Assembly (NCBI GenBank): GCA_963674475.2
Contig: CAXXFQ010000033.1
Span: 62,001 to 126,000 of the forward strand
DNA length: 64,000 nucleotides
Source: CAXXFQ01 sp963674475
GTDB lineage: Bacteria > Planctomycetota > Planctomycetia > Pirellulales > Thermoguttaceae
Reading direction: 5' to 3'
Shown here: in pieces, positions 61,709 to 64,000 of the stretch
Layout of the letters: every line of letters begins with the position of its first letter
Numbering within the stretch: position 1 is the stretch's first letter
The notes under the pieces: model-generated
What the model saw: only the letters and a program-made list of their open reading frames with translations
Told to the model about the DNA's origin: nothing
The model's database searches: none
Translations under genes and position numbers: made by a program

Positions 61709-63037
61709 ATGGCATCTCAAGAGGAACCGACACGCGTTTTTGATCCGGCCGAAACGCTCCCACGTGAGGAGCTGGAGAAGCTTCAGTTAGAGCGACTCCG
61801 CATCTCCTTGGCCCGCATGGCCAACGTCCCGTTTTATCAGGAGGCGTTTGCCCAGAAGGGAATCACGGTCGAGGACGTTCGATCGTTGGACGACATTCGA
61901 TCGTTGCCGATAACGACCAAGGAGAATCTTCGTCAGCATTACCCGTTGGGTTTCGTGACGGTCCCCCGTTCGGAGATCGCCCGGTTGCACGGTTCCTCCG
62001 GGACGACCGGCAAGCCGACGTTCGTCGCCTACACGTCGTCCGACTTGGACCTTTGGGCCGGACTGTGTGCTCGGTTCTTGGTCGGCGGCGGTCTGCGTCG
62101 GGAACATCTGGTTCAGATCGCGTTCGGTTACGGGCTTTTCACCGGCGGCTTCGGCTTGCACTACGGGGTCGAAAAGGTCGGGGCGGCCGTCTTGCCCGCG
62201 GCAGCCGGAAACACGCCGCGTCAGATCATGCTGATGCAAGACCTTCAAACCGAGGTGCTCGTCTGCACGCCCAGTTACGCGCTAAATATAGCCGAGCAGA
62301 TTCGCGCGATGGGAATCGATCCGAAGGACCTTCCGCTGAAATACGCCCACCTTGGCGGCGAGCCGTGGACCGAAGATATGCGGCAGTCGATCGAGGCCGA
62401 GTTGGGAATCCGCGCGTTCAATAATTACGGTCTCAGCGAGGTGTTGGGGCCCGGGGTCAGCGGTGAATGTTTCTACCGTAACGGAATGCATATTAACGAG
62501 GACCATTTCTTTGTCGAGTGTGTCGATCCCGAAACGCTCGAACCGGTTCCCGACGGGACGCCGGGCGAGTTGGTCATCACCAGTTGGAGCAAGGTGGCCA
62601 TGCCGATCCTCCGATACCGGACGCGCGACATCGCCGTCTTGGACCGGACGCCTTGCCCTTGCGGTCGGACGGGGACACGGATGAGCCGGGTGCTGGGCCG
62701 AAGCGACGATATGCTGATTATCCGCGGCGTGAACGTCTTCCCGTCGCAAATCGAGGAGGCCCTGTTACACGTCGAAGGGGCCGCGCCCCATTATCAGATC
62801 GAGGTCGAGCGGCCCGACGTCATGGATGAGGTGACGGTCCACGTCGAGGTCATGCCCGAGCAATTTTCCGACAAGATGGCCGAGATGCAGGGACTCCGCG
62901 AGGCGATCGACCGCGAAATTCAAACAGTGACCGGTATCCGGGTTCGCGTCAAACTGGTCGCGCCGAAATCGCTCGAACGGTTTATCGGCAAGGCCAAACG
63001 GGTCATTGACCGACGCAACTTGACGCCGGGAACGTGA
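61709..63037 (+). CDS. paaK: Phenylacetate-CoA ligase-like enzyme
   Basis: 442 residues of the PaaK family. AMP-binding motif LHGSSGTTGKPTFVAYT (about residues 94-110), then ALFTGGFGLHYGVEKVGAAVLP, and the C-terminal RTRDIAVLDRTPCPCGRTG (with CxC) and ILIIRGVNVFPSQIEEALL parts. It activates an aryl or arylacetic acid to CoA thioester; with the ACT gene this is a common pair in aromatic amino acid/indolepyruvate pathways. The ATG at 61,709 is used; the longer frame is out of the gene. Confidence 0.9.
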   Translation: MASQEEPTRVFDPAETLPREELEKLQLERLRISLARMANVPFYQEAFAQKGITVEDVRSLDDIRSLPITTKENLRQHYPLGFVTVPRSEIARLHGSSGTTGKPTFVAYTSSDLDLWAGLCARFLVGGGLRREHLVQIAFGYGLFTGGFGLHYGVEKVGAAVLPAAAGNTPRQIMLMQDLQTEVLVCTPSYALNIAEQIRAMGIDPKDLPLKYAHLGGEPWTEDMRQSIEAELGIRAFNNYGLSEVLGPGVSGECFYRNGMHINEDHFFVECVDPETLEPVPDGTPGELVITSWSKVAMPILRYRTRDIAVLDRTPCPCGRTGTRMSRVLGRSDDMLIIRGVNVFPSQIEEALLHVEGAAPHYQIEVERPDVMDEVTVHVEVMPEQFSDKMAEMQGLREAIDREIQTVTGIRVRVKLVAPKSLERFIGKAKRVIDRRNLTPGT

Positions 63038-63048
63038 TCGAAACGAGT

Positions 63049-64000
63049 ATGCGACAAATTGGCTTGCGGAAATTTTTTTCAGGACTCGGCTTTCTGTCGG
63101 TCGGTCTGTTGATCGTACTGGGGACGGCCATTGCCGCGAGGGCTGCCGAAAACGTCTCGGCCGACTGGCGGCAATTCCGCGGGACCTCGAACAATCCGGT
63201 CGCCGAGTCAAGCAACGGGCCGCCGGTGTCGTTCGATCTGAAGACGGGAGAGAATGTCGCCTGGACCGCGTCGCTTCCGGGTCGCGGGGCCTCCTCGCCG
63301 ATCGTCGTGGGCGGCCGGGTCTTCGTGACCGCCTCGGAAGGTCGCCCCAAACAGGACCGGCTTTTTTTGCTGGCCTTCGATACCGAAACGGGCCGGCGTT
63401 GCTGGTCGCGGCGTCTCTTCGCCACGGGGCAAACCTGGGTCGACCCGTTCGGGGCCGTTGCCCAAAACACGCCCGCCTCCGACGGCCAAAGGGTCGTCGT
63501 CTTTTATTCGTCGAACGACCTGGCCTGCTTCGATCTCGACGGCAATTTGCTCTGGTATCGGGCCCTCGGACGCGAACATCCGCGAACCCGCAACGATGTC
63601 GGGATGGCCAGCTCGCCGCTGGTGGAGGGCCGTCTGGTCATTGTCCAGTTGGAGAATCAGGGAGACTCGTTCGCCGCGGGGATCGACCTCGAGACGGGCG
63701 AAACCCGTTGGCAGATCGAGCGGGACCAAGAAGGGGTCTGGAGTTCACCGACGCTGCTTCCCGCTTCCGGCAGATCGCCGGGAAAGAAGAATCTGGTTCT
63801 GCTCCATGGAAAACGGGGGCTCACGGCCCTTGAGGGCGAAACGGGGAAAACCGTCTGGCATTATCCGGCCGAGGCGAACACCATTGGGTCGGTCGTTGGC
63901 GTTGACGGACGGGCCTATCTGCCGGCCTGGGGAATTCACGCGATCCAGTTCGATGCAGAAAACTCCGCGGTGCGCCGCTTGTGGCATGAAAAAAAACTGC
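63049..64000 (+). CDS. PQQ-type beta-propeller protein, exported (3' truncated by window)
   Basis: 317 residues visible, running off the window. A signal peptide is seen: MRQIGLRKFFSGLGFLSVGL and a hydrophobic core, cut near RAAEN. Then SADWRQFRGTSNN (a typical opening of PQQ-like propellers) and blade repeats GxVxALDxxTGxxxWxxxx, for example LLAFDTETGRRCWSRR and AGIDLETGETRWQIERDQEG. Propeller proteins of this type are often secreted and scaffold or bind in planctomycetes. ATG 63,049 is preferred; a GTG at 63,034, overlapping the paaK stop, is an alternative. Confidence 0.8.
   Translation, partial: MRQIGLRKFFSGLGFLSVGLLIVLGTAIAARAAENVSADWRQFRGTSNNPVAESSNGPPVSFDLKTGENVAWTASLPGRGASSPIVVGGRVFVTASEGRPKQDRLFLLAFDTETGRRCWSRRLFATGQTWVDPFGAVAQNTPASDGQRVVVFYSSNDLACFDLDGNLLWYRALGREHPRTRNDVGMASSPLVEGRLVIVQLENQGDSFAAGIDLETGETRWQIERDQEGVWSSPTLLPASGRSPGKKNLVLLHGKRGLTALEGETGKTVWHYPAEANTIGSVVGVDGRAYLPAWGIHAIQFDAENSAVRRLWHEKKL

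Overview
The window looks like chromosomal DNA of a planctomycete (Planctomycetota, probably Pirellulales-like). This is inferred from the gene complement: Tat-exported sugar-active enzymes, a DUF11 lipoprotein, a YfbK-type VWA protein, a PQQ-type beta-propeller, a lysine-repeat histone H1-like protein, lipid A/Kdo genes (lpxB, kdsB) and many proteins I recognise only as planctomycete-type hypotheticals. Genes lie on both strands in short operons. Intergenic spaces are unusually long and carry several families of palindromic repeats. I see no rRNA gene, no complete tRNA gene and no CRISPR array.

Layout. 1-9.3 kb: end of a GH38-type mannosidase, rsgA, a lysine-repeat DNA-binding protein, a site-2 protease, lpxB, ruvX and a lipase. 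9.4-11.6 kb: an isolated four-gene minus-strand cassette resembling phage virion genes. 12.4-15.9 kb: a PilZ protein, a hypothetical, a PTPS-III-like pterin enzyme and kdsB. 16-25.5 kb: a coiled-coil protein, a VWA protein, tyrS (with a clear sigma70-like promoter), gadB and a DUF11 lipoprotein. 26-35.7 kb: mnmA, a PpiD/SurA-like protein, a sugar epimerase, rpsA, plsC and a POT transporter. 36.1-39.2 kb: an ABC ATPase, a permease with a His-rich loop and a DUF3299 protein, a likely zinc-type transport unit. 39.8-47.3 kb: a large porin, an ABM monooxygenase, a MenC/NAAAR-like enolase and a 1,146-residue fatty-acyl-AMP ligase/ACP/alpha-oxoamine synthase fusion. 48-53.2 kb: pyrG, a DUF1844 protein and the translation cluster rpmE-prfA-prmC. 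53.6-64 kb: carbohydrate-related genes (Gfo/Idh oxidoreductase, PL22-like propeller, GH5-like glycosidase, L-fucose isomerase-like protein), then an ACT protein, PaaK ligase and a truncated PQQ propeller.

Most notable points: (1) a three-hairpin repeat found six times, always in sense orientation downstream of a stop codon, with an A-rich lead-in and a terminator-like last hairpin; (2) a second intergenic repeat family with 5-6 copies; (3) the FAAL-ACP-AOS fusion and its neighbours as a candidate undescribed lipid or aminoketone pathway; (4) the His-rich ABC permease with a DUF3299 partner; (5) a PTPS-like enzyme whose motif fits the folate-type PTPS-III class; (6) the orphan virion-like cassette. 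All functions are assigned by reading the sequence; no database search was run.
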